DNA of 64,000 nt. Source: Rhea pennata. Lineage: Eukaryota > Chordata > Aves > Rheiformes > Rheidae. A program made the translations under genes and the position numbers. A model generated the notes under the pieces. That model was not told the origin of the DNA. It made no database searches and worked only from the letters and a program-made list of their open reading frames with translations. Where the stretch lies: contig NC_084664.1 of the NCBI RefSeq assembly GCF_028389875.1, positions 119,481,966 through 119,545,965 on the forward strand, read 5' to 3'. Below, piece after piece: positions 11,237 to 22,860 of the stretch. How positions within the stretch are numbered: the first letter of the stretch is position 1; the number at the start of each line of letters is the position of its first letter.

Positions 11237-14200
11237 CTGTAAAGGGAACAAGTTTTAAGAACTCACAAAGTCTAAGTCACAGTTGCTTTAGTGTGCAGTT
11301 CTATCTCACACATATTAATCTGAACATCCTGTTCATCCTGTCTGATTAAAAAGTATTCCATTCACCAAGGAATCTGGTTACACAACATCACTGTAAGAAC
11401 AAATAACACATTAAATTGCACACAATCCATATAAAACTTTTATTTCTGTATTGTACCATTAAAAATCAAACATGTTTCTCTAGATATACCTACAGCAGAA
11501 ACATATATTTGATCAGAATGGCTCACCCTATGCTCTCAAATCATCTAACAGAAGGCATAGAAGGGACTAGGAGGCATAATTTCCACATATGGCTCAGCAT
11601 TTTAGCAGCACATTGTAAACAGTCTGTTTAACTTATTTCTTTAGCCAAAACAATGAATTAGTTGATGCAATCTGGTAGTTGTAATTTAAAAAGTAGAGAG
11701 CAAAAGGATTTTTAAAATTCTGAAAAAAACTACTTTAAAACAGTGAAGGAGCATTAGAAGTTAAGTATAGTGCTTGAGTTAAATATTTTATTTTTGAAAC
11801 ATTTGTAAATATAATTCACCCATAAAATGCAATATAATGCATAGCATCCAAGTTCCAGCCCAATGTCTGCCAGCTACAAGGGCTGTAAACTCTTCATTTG
11901 GAAAATAATCAACTCTTAGAAAGTGAAGAGTTCAGAGCCATAGCTCTTGGCATCAGTGAAATAAATCGTTTTGTTTTTACACTGTGAAAAACATCAAGCT
12001 TTACTTCTTAGGTCTTAATACATCACAGTTAAGAGACAAGGTTGGGAAAAGGAGAGGCATGGGAAAGGGTAAAGGAGGTATAGTCAACACTGTAAAGACA
12101 AAGCCAAGTACATTCAACATTCTTGACATTCCTACTGATTCACTAAATATAAGAAAGTTCAAGAAAAGGATCAATAATAATAAAAACTTTAATAGGCTAC
12201 ATGCCATAATGGGCCATTAAGGCACAGTAGGAAAGGAGATGCAGCCAGGGAAGAGGACAAAAGCAGATTAGAGCCATCTGTTCACAGCCTAGACTCTGGG
12301 CTGCTTCCAAAACTGACAAAATTTTCACCATCAGCTCCCTACCTATTCACAGAATCACAGAATGGTGAGGTTGGAAGGGACCTTTAAATATCATATGGTC
12401 CAATATATACTTATTACACTTTCAGAGAAGACAAGAAATTTGTCATAGATCAGTTGACCTCACTCTGTAAGTCCTTCTACATATGAAAAGTCTTATCTTT
12501 ACTATAAGCTGTTCCTCCATACTCAGTAAATAAATAGCAAGTTACTCAGATGCATAAGCATCTAAAGCATTCAACTTTGTATTCTCGAGACTAACACGCC
12601 TCTGCCACAGATAATAACATGGACCAGAACATGAACGTACTTTTACATCCAAACAGAGATACATTCTCTGGAATTCTACCTGAGTTGCAAGGGCACAGAA
12701 GTATGTCACTTCAAATGTGAACTCCAGCCTAAAATTAAGTCAGCTTTTGATCTAAGATATACCAGTTCTAACTGTAGTATGAAGATATATATATATTTAT
12801 ATATATACACACACATTTCTCTATACATTAATAATTCCCTCTTCCTTTTTTCTTCTTAACTGCACAGCATACAGCTGTGGACTGGAACACACAAAAAAGC
12901 AATCACAATAAAAAAATAGAGAAGATAATAGTACCATAACAACTCAAATCTGGTAGGACTTTCTGTAATCATTAAAAATGAACTTCTTACCAAACATAAC
13001 ATCTATAAGTGGTTCAGACCCATCATGTCTCACATCAGCAGTCACTTCACAGTTCCTGTTAGTGTCATAGATTTTTTTATGGTATATCCGTTGAAGAAAT
13101 ATTCTGAAAATACAATTGAAAATGTATTAAGTATATTATAGATATTTATATAATTAATTATAACAGGTTGACATTGCCTGCTGATCAAAGTATAAACAAA
13201 ATAAGATTTTCATTTAATAATTTCAGGCATCTACTTCTTATGAGAGAATTACACTTAAAAATTCAAATGGATGTGTTATGTGCTGATACGTAAAAAGTAT
13301 ACCAATGAATTTTTCAAAAATTCAGTACATGTACTTTCTGCATTTCTCTCAGCTGGGTTATTAATATGAAAAAAGTAGAATCAGCAAACCAATTCTCATT
13401 TTTCTTTATATACCATTTACTTACCACTGTTTTATTTTTTGGGTTCAGACCACATTTAGTTATTTAACAACATCTGTTTCCAGTAGGTTTCTCACATGTA
13501 TGAAATCTGCTTGACATTCAGTTGACTTAAAGACATTCTAGGTTAAGTTGTGCTAATAAGACTCTTTTAATAATAAATGTGTGTGCAAATCTACTGAAAA
13601 TGACATATCATATTCCTTCCATGCAGAAATGGCAAAAGTTGCATCACTCCAGAAGCACAATTAGCTAGATCTCTCAAGCAGTTGATTAACAAGACACAGC
13701 AGCAGCTGTTCCCTCCTTTCTTTCCCACTTGGGCCAGTAACTTTGGTCGCACACCTACATTCTCAGCAACTGAGAGTAGCATCTCTGCGAGCAGACTAGG
13801 AAAGTTAAACACACTTACATGCAGGAGTCTACACTCAAGACATGGAGATCCTCTACAAATCTGCTAAAAATTAATGCTGTGCGTATCCTGACAATACTTA
13901 GCATAAACATAGCCCTTAAGACAAATACAGTGTCTTTTCAATCACTGTAAATCACTAAGGTTCTGCCTAGACTAAACCAAACTATGAAGCCATGCTGAAT
14001 GCAAGCCCTTAAAGACCAAGATCGTGTGAGTCACGTAAAGCGTACGGCAAGCATACAAGCTTGTGAAAGGGAAGGTCTTGGACAAAGAACGAAGAAAAAC
14101 CATGCCCTTTCCTCACAGATTCGCTCCTGCTATGTGTTCTTTCTTTCGCTTGCTATGGTGACAGCAAACCGCACAGCTTTGCAGTGGCAGTAATTTTAAC

Positions 14201-14764
14201 TGCTGCATTTTACTTGTATTACCAATGCAGTCAGGGCAACAGCTGGAGTGGCTCTGGCCTCTACTCCGTCCTTTCTATTTAGGGAACTGCTTTTATTTAG
14301 GGAATTGCTTATTTCTAGGTGCAACCGCGCAAAAACCCTGCAGACATCGTGGTGCAGCAGTCACCAAGGCAGGGCTCCGCGAGGGTCCTGGGGTGCAGGC
14401 CGCGCTGAGGTCACTTTAGGCTTTAATTTAAAGCCAAACTATTAACGGGTGCTAGTCAGCAAAATCTCAGTCCCCAGATAAATAAATAAATAAAAGTATA
14501 CAACGAAACCCTATGAGGATCCCACACTTGAGGAGCGCTCTTTAAGCTGGAGCTGCGGAGGGAGCCGCAGGGAGATGGCGGCGCCCCCCGGCCGCCTGCC
14601 TCCGCGGCGAGGGAGGCGCCGCGGGGCCGGCGGAGGGGCCGGGCCGGGCCGGGCCGGGCGACAGCAGCCCCTCACCTCGTGCTCTCCGCGTTGGGCTCGA
14701 AGGGGCAGAAGCGGACCAGGATACTCTTCACGGGCCGCAGCGCCACACGGATCTTGGACGCCAT
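11109..14764 (-). CDS. MRPL53: Mitochondrial ribosomal protein L53 (mL53), three coding exons
   Basis: The coding sequence is the join of 14764-14676, 13103-12991 and 11236-11109 on the minus strand: 89 + 113 + 128 = 330 nt, 109 residues plus TGA. Human MRPL53 has 112. The product is a subunit of the 39S mitochondrial ribosomal large subunit and acts in the matrix in translation of mtDNA-encoded proteins. The family has a thioredoxin-like fold. Recognition rests on colinear matches to the human protein as I know it: LRPVK (residues 9-13), [12 protein letters not shown] (19-30, human FCPFEKNVESTR), [10 protein letters not shown] (52-61, the family signature) and [16 protein letters not shown] (72-89). 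The N-terminus is basic with no acidic residue before E23, which suits mitochondrial import. The C-terminus ends in a lysine-rich tail (KSKKK, 103-107). The start was chosen because it gives this N-terminus and sits inside a CpG island. Introns are about 1.57 and 1.75 kb, much longer than I recall for the compact human gene. No frameshift or stop is seen, so it looks functional. Confidence 0.95.
12349..12405 (-). mobile_element. CR1 3'-end fragment
   Basis: ACAGAATCACAGAATGGTG followed by AGGTTGGAAGGGACCTTTAA and a degraded continuation ending GGTCCAA is the reverse complement of a CR1 3' terminus. Only about 57 bp are recognisable. It lies in intron 2 of MRPL53, in the same orientation as the gene. 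Confidence 0.85.
12785..12815. repeat. Imperfect (AT)n/(AC)n microsatellite
   Basis: Alternating AT units interrupted by TTT grade into ACACACACA, within MRPL53 intron 2. Confidence 0.85.
12991..13103 (-). CDS. MRPL53: MRPL53 coding exon 2
   Basis: The acceptor is TATTTTCAG (AG is the complement of 13104-13105) and the donor is GTAAG (complement of 12986-12990). The first base completes the R30 codon and the last base begins A68. The exon carries the family signature DVRHDGSEP (residues 53-61). Confidence 0.94.
14573..14583 (+). promoter_or_regulatory. YY1-like motif
   Basis: AGATGGCGGCG matches the YY1 core (AANATGGCGGC). It lies about 93 bp inside MRPL53 intron 1, a position where YY1 sites often sit just downstream of CpG-island start sites. 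Confidence 0.55.
14636..14659 (+). repeat. (GGGCC)n tandem tract with G-quadruplex pattern
   Basis: At least four consecutive GGGCC units give G3N2G3N2G3N2G3 on the plus strand, which is the template strand for MRPL53. The tract starts about 16 bp inside intron 1 from the exon 1 donor. Confidence 0.85.
14676..14764 (-). CDS. MRPL53: MRPL53 coding exon 1
   Basis: The ATG is the complement of 14762-14764. The exon encodes residues 1-29 and the first two bases of R30. It ends ...ACGAG followed by the donor GTGAGG (complement of 14670-14675), leaving phase 2. The neighbouring intron begins with a GC-rich (GGCCC)n tract on the coding strand. Confidence 0.94.
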
Positions 14765-14781
14765 GGTCCTTCCGCCCCCCT

Positions 14782-14800
14782 ACTACAACTCCCAGCAGCC
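14782..14800 (+). promoter_or_regulatory. ZNF143/SBF (STAF)-like binding site, plus orientation
   Basis: ACTACAACTCCCAGCAGCC closely follows the extended ZNF143 element (ACTACAATTCCCAGCATGC-type). It ends 18 bp upstream of the MRPL53 start codon. Confidence 0.72.
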
Positions 14801-14860
14801 CCCGCGCGGCAGCGGCACCGCCGGAAAACGAGCGCGGGCTCTTCCTCGGCCCGCACGGGG

Positions 14861-14877
14861 CTTCTGGGAAGTGTAGT
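14861..14877 (-). promoter_or_regulatory. ZNF143/SBF-like binding site, minus orientation
   Basis: On the minus strand the site reads ACTACACTTCCCAGAAG, again the ACTACA-N-TTCCCAG layout. It lies about 60 bp from the first site in the opposite orientation. Confidence 0.68.
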
Positions 14878-15500
14878 GCGGAGAGCGCGCCCCGCCGGCC
14901 GCCATGTCCGCCCTTCGCCTCAGGGTCCGGGGCGGCCCCCAGTGTCATCCCAGAGCTGCTGCCGGGTTTCTGCTTCTTTGCACGGCCGAGGCCGGGGGTC
15001 GGAGCGGCCCAAATCGGCCGCCTGTGACCTTTCTCCTCTTCGGGGGGGGCGGTTTAGACTACCTGCCCGGCAAGCCTGGTTTAACACCCGAGGCACTTCG
15101 GGCTGTGCGCCTGTCAGACCACCGGAGCAGCCTGCCCTGCCTCTACTTTTGACTCCGTAGCACTGGAGATGCCAAGTTTAGGCATGAATTTACATACCCG
15201 AATATAAGCACTGAAAATACCTGCTGTGGGTATGAAGAATCACTCGTGCAGAACCCATCAAAGTTGTTTTTTACATTTTTAGGATTTTTACGTTTAGCTG
15301 TTCCTAACCAATGCGTCGTAGTGGATGTTCCAAATGACGGCCTTCTGCCCCGTGTTTTTGGAATTATGACTTGATTCACATTTATGTTGTTCTGATAACA
15401 TTCTTTTTTTTTTTTTTGGACAATATACTAAACGAAGTATAACTGGAACAATTACCATGACATATTCCTGTTGTTGCACCTGCAAGGTTCTAAGGGTATG

Positions 15501-15552
15501 AAAAAAAAATATATATATACACACATATATATATACACACACACACACACAT
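15501..15552. repeat. Compound A-run/(AT)n/(AC)n microsatellite
   Basis: An A9 run is followed by alternating AT and AC blocks, ending in about nine AC units. Confidence 0.92.
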
Positions 15553-18500
15553 AGGTAGAGGTTTTAGACTAGTAGGTACACTTAGGGATTTTTTTTTTCC
15601 TAACATTCAGGACCAGGCCTTCATATGGTGTAGAATTGCATGCTGCAAGCAGGAGGTTTGCATAAAGTTAAGACGTGCGGTCGCGGAGGAAGTCTATCAA
15701 GTGACAGGTTTTAATATCTTCCAGAAGTAGTGTAATAGCTAATAATGATTGGATAAACAAGGATATGAATGAGGATAAATGAGGAGTAGCCAATATGACT
15801 AAAGATAAGTTAGAAGAAATATTTTGCAATATATCAAGAAGTAGAGAGATTTGTTACTAAAAAAACCCCCGAACTATGGAAGCGATAACATTTTTGTTAC
15901 AGTTTAGATACAGCAGTTACATACTTAGTCTTGGAACAAAGGTTTTTAGATATTCAGGTATGCATTTATGTTACTCGTATATTTTCCACTAGATGGCAGA
16001 AATCTCCTTGATAAACTGCTACAATGGTCTCCTTACTTGGTTTTGCTGATAAGAATTGAGATCTTGTTAAGGATTAAGTATAAGATGGAATAACCCCCAT
16101 AGTAATGGTATTTAAACACGTTGGGAATTCCTGTTCAGTACAAACCTGTTTCCAGTCTATAGGAAATGCATAAAATACCTGCGGTACTTTGTATACCATA
16201 ATCAATTTTTATTTATTCAAAGTTCTTTTCAAAATTACATAAATATTGAGCAGACTTATCCTTTTCATTGAGATTTCTCCAATATAAATGAAGTAGCAAA
16301 GCTAAATTCAGAGGAGTCAATACAGTTTTAATGTTCTTATTCTTACTATGACTATGTCACAGTCTTTGCACTATGGGAAAAAATACATTTCTGTGAGAGA
16401 TCTTTTGAAAGAAATCCTCTCTTTAACCAAAAATGATTGATTGATTTTTAATTTTGTGATTAAAAGTGAGATATGAAGGATCACCTCCAGAACAAGATAA
16501 ATAGAATGTGCTGTATTTTAGAAGGTAAGCTTGTACAAAATTTCAACATAAATTTCTTAATTATAACATGAAGATATTTATTCATTCTATTTAAAACCTG
16601 TAGCAAAATTTCCATCAGCTTCTATGGCAGCATTACAGGGATAACAGCAACAAAGGAATGAGGAAGTAAGAATGATCACTGGTTGTTCTAGGGGCTCCCT
16701 TCCTCACACTAGTGGTACTGTGGCACTTGCTGACTTCAAAATAAGAATGGAAAAATATTTTTATATTTTTTCCTATTGTGTTTTGATAGTAGTTTTATGT
16801 AGAATGTACTTAGCTTACTTAGCACAATTCAATGAAAAAAAAATTTTTGTCTTCTCATTTTTCTCAACTTTTAAGCATTTATGGTTGGCAATAGAAGATG
16901 CAGCTTTCCTCTTAAGCCATCTTTTTAGAAGAATGGAAAACCATCCATGCTTTTGCAAAATAATTATATATTTTTTTGAAATATGAAAGATTTGTGATAA
17001 CATGAAAGAATATCTATTTGGTAACTGAAAAACGCCATTTTCTCCATTTTTCTTTTCACCAAGGGAACTGATGACTATGAGTGTGAATAGCCTGAACTTG
17101 AATCTTCACCATACTTGGTGACAACCAAGGGTTTTTTTTTCCTACACTCACACTGAATGCAGAAAGTGTAGCTTATGATAATGATTATTCTGGTAAAACA
17201 GTGCTAGCTTTTACAGTAACTAAATGAGATAGATAGCCAGCAAAGTGACACATCTATTCAAAAAAACATTTCCCTTCACCTGCCTTTTGATTCAGGTGAC
17301 AGTTAACTGCAGTCTGTTGGACTACCCTGGATTTAAACTGGAATAACTCAAATTGGCCTCTCAATCACAATTTTAAATGCCATTTCAGGATGCCTCATAA
17401 CAACTTATCCATGAAAGACCTTGAATAAGGCCCTCTAACTCCAACAAGCAATTTAGGAATTCTGAAACATCTGCATTTGAGACTGTTGTTCAGGGATATC
17501 CTTTGGAAGCCGAATGATTCATGATTCTTCTACCTAGTAATAACCATACATATTCCTAAAGCATAATAGCATGAACAGATATAAATGTTATAATATAGTA
17601 ATAGAAATAATTTTAATATTCCTTTCACCAGGCTGATCTTTTTTTTATAAATGTTTTCTCATCCCAGGTCTGCAGATTTTCATGTCATTAGTTTCACTGA
17701 AGTCTAGTCATGAGCCCATAGATGATTTATATCTAAGCATCATACGTAGCAAGCAAAAAAGGCAGCAATTTTTTACACTCTCATTAAGAAGACAAGCAGA
17801 AAAAAAGACTATAATTTTAGTTATAGTCAGTGAATTTTCCTCTTTTCTCATGGCTTCTCCCAGTTTTCTTAGATCCAGGGAGGATTCTTTTTCTTTGTTC
17901 CTTTTCCTTATTTATCACTTTCATTTTCTGTAATGTTTTCTTACTACATATAGACCCATATTACCCATATTTCAGAGCTCTTAGAATCCAATTTCTCCAC
18001 AGTTTGGGCATGTCTGGTTTTAGCATCTTAACTCTGTTTTTTGATTTCTCTTCAATTTCTTCCCTTAAAATCTTGTGGTCTTTCAGATGTTTTTCCAAAA
18101 CATTTCATGGCAGAGGGCTCTGGGTGCTTCATTGCAGGTATGGTATTATACCTCCATGCATTTATTTGGTTCATTATCTCCTCTTGTCCTCAGCTGATTT
18201 CTTCCTTTGTATCTTTATTCTTTCTTCCTGATTCTTTCTCTGAGTCCTGTTACATACGTCTACAGGCCCAGGATTTAGCAATCAAAATTTCATGTTCACC
18301 CATCTAGTTATAACACCACGTAATGCAGCCTTCAGGGTAACAGCCGCTACTAAGGAGAGGTGAGCCAGAATAAATCCAGTCACCTACCTGTTTTGCACTG
18401 AGGTGATGCTTCCAGCCAGCCAGCTGGGGTCTGTGACAAAGACAGCGCACTGGGCTTGACAATAAAAAAAGAGAGCCCTTTCTGGAAGCAGAAAAACAGT

Positions 18501-21001
18501 CTGCAAGTCCAATATCAAAAGGCATATCTTCATAAGAGCGATGGACACAGAGGGTCAAGATCACAAAGGACTTGTAGGAAGTCATTGTAAAATACTAGTA
18601 CCACATGGAAGGAAATGTCAGGATGATTGTAACTGAGTCACAAAAACATAAACCAGTCTGTGGTTTCTGTCTTGTGTTGTTTCTTCCTTTGAAATGAGTA
18701 TTCTTACACCATATGTCAGATACTGAATTTTAAAAACTTATCGACAAAGAAAAGAGCTTGTAAAGATCCCTTTTTTCTCTGGAAACTAAAGAAGTTAAAC
18801 ATAGCTTTAAACGAATAGTACTACTAATTTTGTGTATCATTTATATATCTACTAATAACTTTATGCTGTTAATATGGTTTTCAGAAATAACATTAAACTC
18901 AGCCAGCAAAAGTACCACTTAAAACAAGTTTGTTTTATAACTCATTCTGAAATAGTAACTCTGCATATCAGTGAAGAAAAGCTTTTATGAGAGTGAATAA
19001 ACAGATTCCCTAGCTGCTCTTTACTCCTATGCAAACAGATATTTCTATTGCCTGAGGTTAACAATTGCTAGCAGAAATGTTTGCTAAAATAATATACAGT
19101 ATTTAAGTGGCAAAGAACATATTATGCCAGTTCCTGACTTTTATAACTTAATTTCTTGATGATAATACTGGATGATGATACTGGAGTTTTTTTCAAGCTA
19201 CACCTTTGTATAAGAAAGAACAAAAGCTTTGCTGCTTCTGTTTTTTTTCCTCTGTCTAATAAATACCACATTGACTTCATGCAGCTATCATTTGGATGTT
19301 TTTATGCTGATTTAAAATATGCAGTTGCTTCCAGCAATGAAAGTTCATTATCGTAATAGAACAAGGCACAAAGATGAGCTTAAATGAATGGGAAATACCT
19401 GAGGCTTGCACCTGAGTCCTTGAAGTCTGAAGTCTATGTTCAAAACTTAAAGTAGGTTAAAAGTGTGTATTATGACCTTAGAGGTTCTGCAAACAATGAC
19501 CCAAAAGTACACTCCCATTTGACAGACTTACCTTTGATAGAAATGTTACTGCAATTTAAGAGGCAACAGATTTCCAGAACTGCCCTAACTGCAGAGTTTA
19601 TAGAAACTCTGTACTGGAGTTTGATCTGTGTTTTCAAAGACTTTCTAAAGGTGTGTCTGTGCTAAACTTATGTGGATAACTTATTACAGATTTTGAAGAG
19701 CTCAGCAGCCTATTGACATTTGTATCTCTCTGCTGAGGGCATGATTCGGTGTTGTAAATATTGTAAGCAAAGCAGTTTGTTTTCACTGTCTTTTGCTATG
19801 AATAACCGTATCTGTAGATTGATGTCTTCAGTTATTAGTATTGTCAAAAAACTATAATAATAAAGCTCAACTTAATATGGTAACCAGCCAAAATAGCCTC
19901 TCCATACACTCAGTTCTTTCCATGACAAGAATCTTCACCTGACTTTCAACAAGTTTATTTATGCATCGTATTTTACTTAATTTCTTTTGTAATCTCCAGA
20001 GAGATATCTAGATATTATATACACCTAAGCCATAGATTATAGTATAGAATACCTACTTACCACAGGTAAACGTAGAAATATAAAGTGCCTGGTTAGCAAA
20101 CATAAAGAAACTAGATATCAAAATTGATTATTTTTATTTAACTATTTTCTATAACTAATTCTGTTTCATTTAGCTATTTATAAGAAATAGCTGTCTCCTC
20201 AAGTGAGTCATTCTGAGGTATTATTTACACTTATCTGACCAAAAGAGCATTTTTCTTTAAACTTGAAAGCATATCAGCATTAATAACATGCTATTAAATT
20301 TAATTTTATTGTAATCCCAATGCAAACATGGTTTGCATTATTAGGAGGACATAATGAAAATATTCTATATTGTGAATCTAAATATGCTAATTCCCTGAAC
20401 CATCATCCTTCTTGAGAAGCTCATTTTATGTTTACAGTTTTATGCCCAGTTATTAATGTAAAAGAAAAGAAAATCTACACTCGACCCCTTAAAAAGCCCA
20501 GCAACCTGAACATGAATTTGTTGATCTGACATTACTTTGGAATAAAAGTCTTGGTTTTAGAACAAAAGATCTTGAATTAAAAACCTGCATAACACAGGAA
20601 GAATATGATTCAGCTGGTTTCACTCAAGAATTTCAGATGTAATGCAGTCAATGATATGCACAGACTTACTGCAGCAATTAGCAGAATAAAGATCTGAGCC
20701 ATTTTGAAGTATTTGTCAGGTATCTCCTATGTGATTATAATAGTGTAATAATTATATTATTCTGTATTAATTGAAGTAAGCATGTCAGAAGATAGAAGAG
20801 AACAAATAAGATAATACAGGAGTTATTTTACATAAAGAAACTACATTATAAAACAATAGGCAGCAGATGACAATTTAGATAGGTATTCCCAGGGAAATTA
20901 TGCTACACAGATGAAGTTAGGAATATAAATAGCAAAACTAGTGAATTTTGTTTAACTATATGTTACCAGCAATACAGGTATGATGCAAAAATATTGTAAA
21001 G

Positions 21002-21160
21002 CAGTGGTTTTCAACATGTGACCTGTAAACCCTTAGTGGTCAGCAGACCATTTGTAGTGGGTTCATGAAGGGTTGTTTTAAAAAAGAAAGTCACTGGTGG
21101 TTGTCCAGTCGGTATCAAGGAATCTCCATCTCCACTTGAAAGCTGGATTAATCACCACTG
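21002..21160. mobile_element. Possible non-autonomous hAT-type element (old)
   Basis: The left edge CAGTGGTTTTCAACATGTGA resembles the CAGNGGTTCTCAA termini of hAT (Charlie-like) elements, and the following TTAGTGGTCAGCAGACC suits such an element. The right edge ends ...ACCACTG, complementary to CAGTGGT. The ends match over only about 7 bp and I see no 8-bp target duplication, so the call is weak. Confidence 0.3.
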
Positions 21161-22624
21161 CATAACTGGTTGCTGTTGAAGTGATAAGATGAGGTAGCAG
21201 AGGGCTGGTTACTAGGCTAGTTCTAAATAGTTTTTCCAATCAGGATTAACTTTTTTAAAAAAATACCATAGATTCTTCTCTGTATCACTCAAAACAGAAG
21301 AAATCATTGCAGTTTTGTCTCGGTCTTGAGCACAGGCATATTTCACCCTCCCTTAACTACATTAGCTAAGTTAAACATCTCAGAGCGCTTAGGCCAATTC
21401 AGATCTTACCTCTGTTCACTTTCTTGTGTGAGGTATTTATCTGTTGAACAGAGGGAAAGTATGAGTCACAGATTTCAGACACTTCAGTTTTGCTCATAGG
21501 CTGGTTTTGATCTTCTACTGAAATGTACGCAGAGAAATTACTTGATCAAATTTCACTTAGGTCAGCACCATAAAAGGTCACAGAGAAGGCAGTTAGTTCA
21601 GAGAACTAAGAATCCTCTAAAACCTCAGCTAACTGCTAAATTTTATTGCAATCCATTTCCCTTTCTAGTTTTGACTGATAAAAATTAACCAGTTGAGTCA
21701 ACACTTTAAAACTAGAAACATTTGCAGTACATTTATTTTTATTCTATTTGCCCATTTTTAAAATGAATTATCAATATATAAAGATAATAGATTAACAATT
21801 GTAATGATCTTTTATTTTTCAGAGATTATTCCTAGCAGTAAGCAAATTCATCTTGGCTTATCAGAGCTTCACTGAGAACGTTAGTGACAGTCGAACATTT
21901 GTGACCATGCATTAGCATACTAAAATATTCTACAGAGATTCAAGCAAGTATTCAAGCAATAACCACTTCAAAATGAAGGCAGATTTGGCAGCTTTTACAA
22001 GTCATCTTCCCATGTGAAGAGGAACTGTGGACTTAGCCACAACCATGGCTCACAACAATGTGAGGTTTGGGCGAGGGGGGGGGCACAAGCTGTCCTTTTA
22101 TATGTTTACAAAATCCCTTATACAATGGCAATTTGGTTTATTGGCATTTATAACAATGTCTGATCATTCATAGCCCACTCTCATGCTACAAGCACAAATT
22201 TGTTTTTCTGTGCAAATACTCTGTTGTCCAAACTGAGAAGAATGACGCTCCTACCTTGATTGTATACGAGGGATTATACCATTTAAGAAATGCTGCAGAG
22301 CATAACAAAGAAGAAACTGTCTGGGGGTTCTTACAAAATATTTTTATGGAGCAGACAGCTCCCATTGAAAAGCTCTGATGACCCAATGGTCTCTGCTACC
22401 TTGTCCTACGCTGTCTTCAGTCACTGACAACCCTGCTCCACCATTGGTGCACCACCTAATTGTCCTTAATCAAGCAGAGATAATCAGCTTGGAGGAACAG
22501 ATTTCTGTGTCTTCCTACTCATTTCTTTTCCCAGGCTTATGCAAACATACATAGTCTATTTCCGTTATTGATTTGAGCTATTTAGTAGTGACATATTTAT
22601 TTTTTAAATCCTCTCTGCTTGTCA

Positions 22625-22860
22625 CTGTCTTAATAAGCTCCTTCTGCCTCCCCCTCTCCTGGGGCTCTCAGGACGTAGTCAATACCTATAAACTCTAAAG
22701 ATGTAACAGGAAGTTTCATCTCATTTAAGTGCTTCACCAGTGGAGATTTCTGTATTCCGTCTTGTGATTTGTGTTCACAGTTTCTGATCTTTAATACCAT
22801 TGTTGTTTCACCAAGACATTGTGTGCCCCTGGGAGGTGTAATCAAGTATGTCATGAGTCA
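22625..22860 (-). mobile_element. Penelope-like element remnant (GIY-YIG endonuclease domain)
   Basis: A minus-strand frame of 74 codons (22854-22630) keeps the GIY-YIG endonuclease layout found at the C-terminus of Penelope-like retroelements: YLITPPRGTQCLGET (family: VYLITCPCGxxYVGxT), a basic segment with EHKS, SPLVKHLNE (family: SPVAxHFNE) and LEFIGIDYV (family: LxFxGIxxV). It is followed by a degraded RGGDRE-like stretch (APGEGEAEG). The GIY tyrosine-glycine positions are altered (CLG for YVG) and no reverse transcriptase is evident upstream, so this is a short dead fragment. A host GIY-YIG protein is less likely, since I see no splice sites or neighbouring exons. Confidence 0.62.

Larger units (their letters stand above)
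11237..12990 (-). other. MRPL53 intron 2
   Basis: The intron is about 1.75 kb, GT..AG and AT-rich. It holds a short CR1 3' fragment (12349-12405) and an AT/AC microsatellite (12785-12815). No other exon is evident. Confidence 0.88.
13104..14675 (-). other. MRPL53 intron 1
   Basis: The intron is about 1.57 kb. Its first 120 bases (coding-strand sense) belong to the CpG island, and the rest is AT-rich. It contains an AAAT-type tetranucleotide run (about 14478-14495). No additional exon was seen. Confidence 0.88.
14560..15060. promoter_or_regulatory. CpG island and promoter of MRPL53, possibly bidirectional
   Basis: About 500 bp, very GC- and CpG-rich against AT-rich surroundings, spans MRPL53 exon 1 and its upstream flank. 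No TATA box is seen. It carries two ZNF143/SBF-like motifs in opposite orientation, an ETS-like CCGGAA (14821-14826), a YY1-like AGATGGCGGCG and many GC boxes. This is the usual make-up of a TATA-less housekeeping promoter. Boundaries are approximate. Confidence 0.85.
15061..22624. other. Intergenic, gene-poor
   Basis: AT-rich sequence upstream of MRPL53. It contains the AT/AC microsatellite at 15501-15552, a G-run at 22075-22083 and a possible old DNA-transposon fragment near 21.0 kb. No splice-bounded exon with recognisable protein similarity was seen on either strand. Confidence 0.55.

Noticed and set aside
14511-15027. Open frames of 145-150 codons on both strands over the MRPL53 CpG island
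   Set aside because: These are composition-driven. The real coding content here is the 89-bp MRPL53 exon 1, supported by homology and splice phase.
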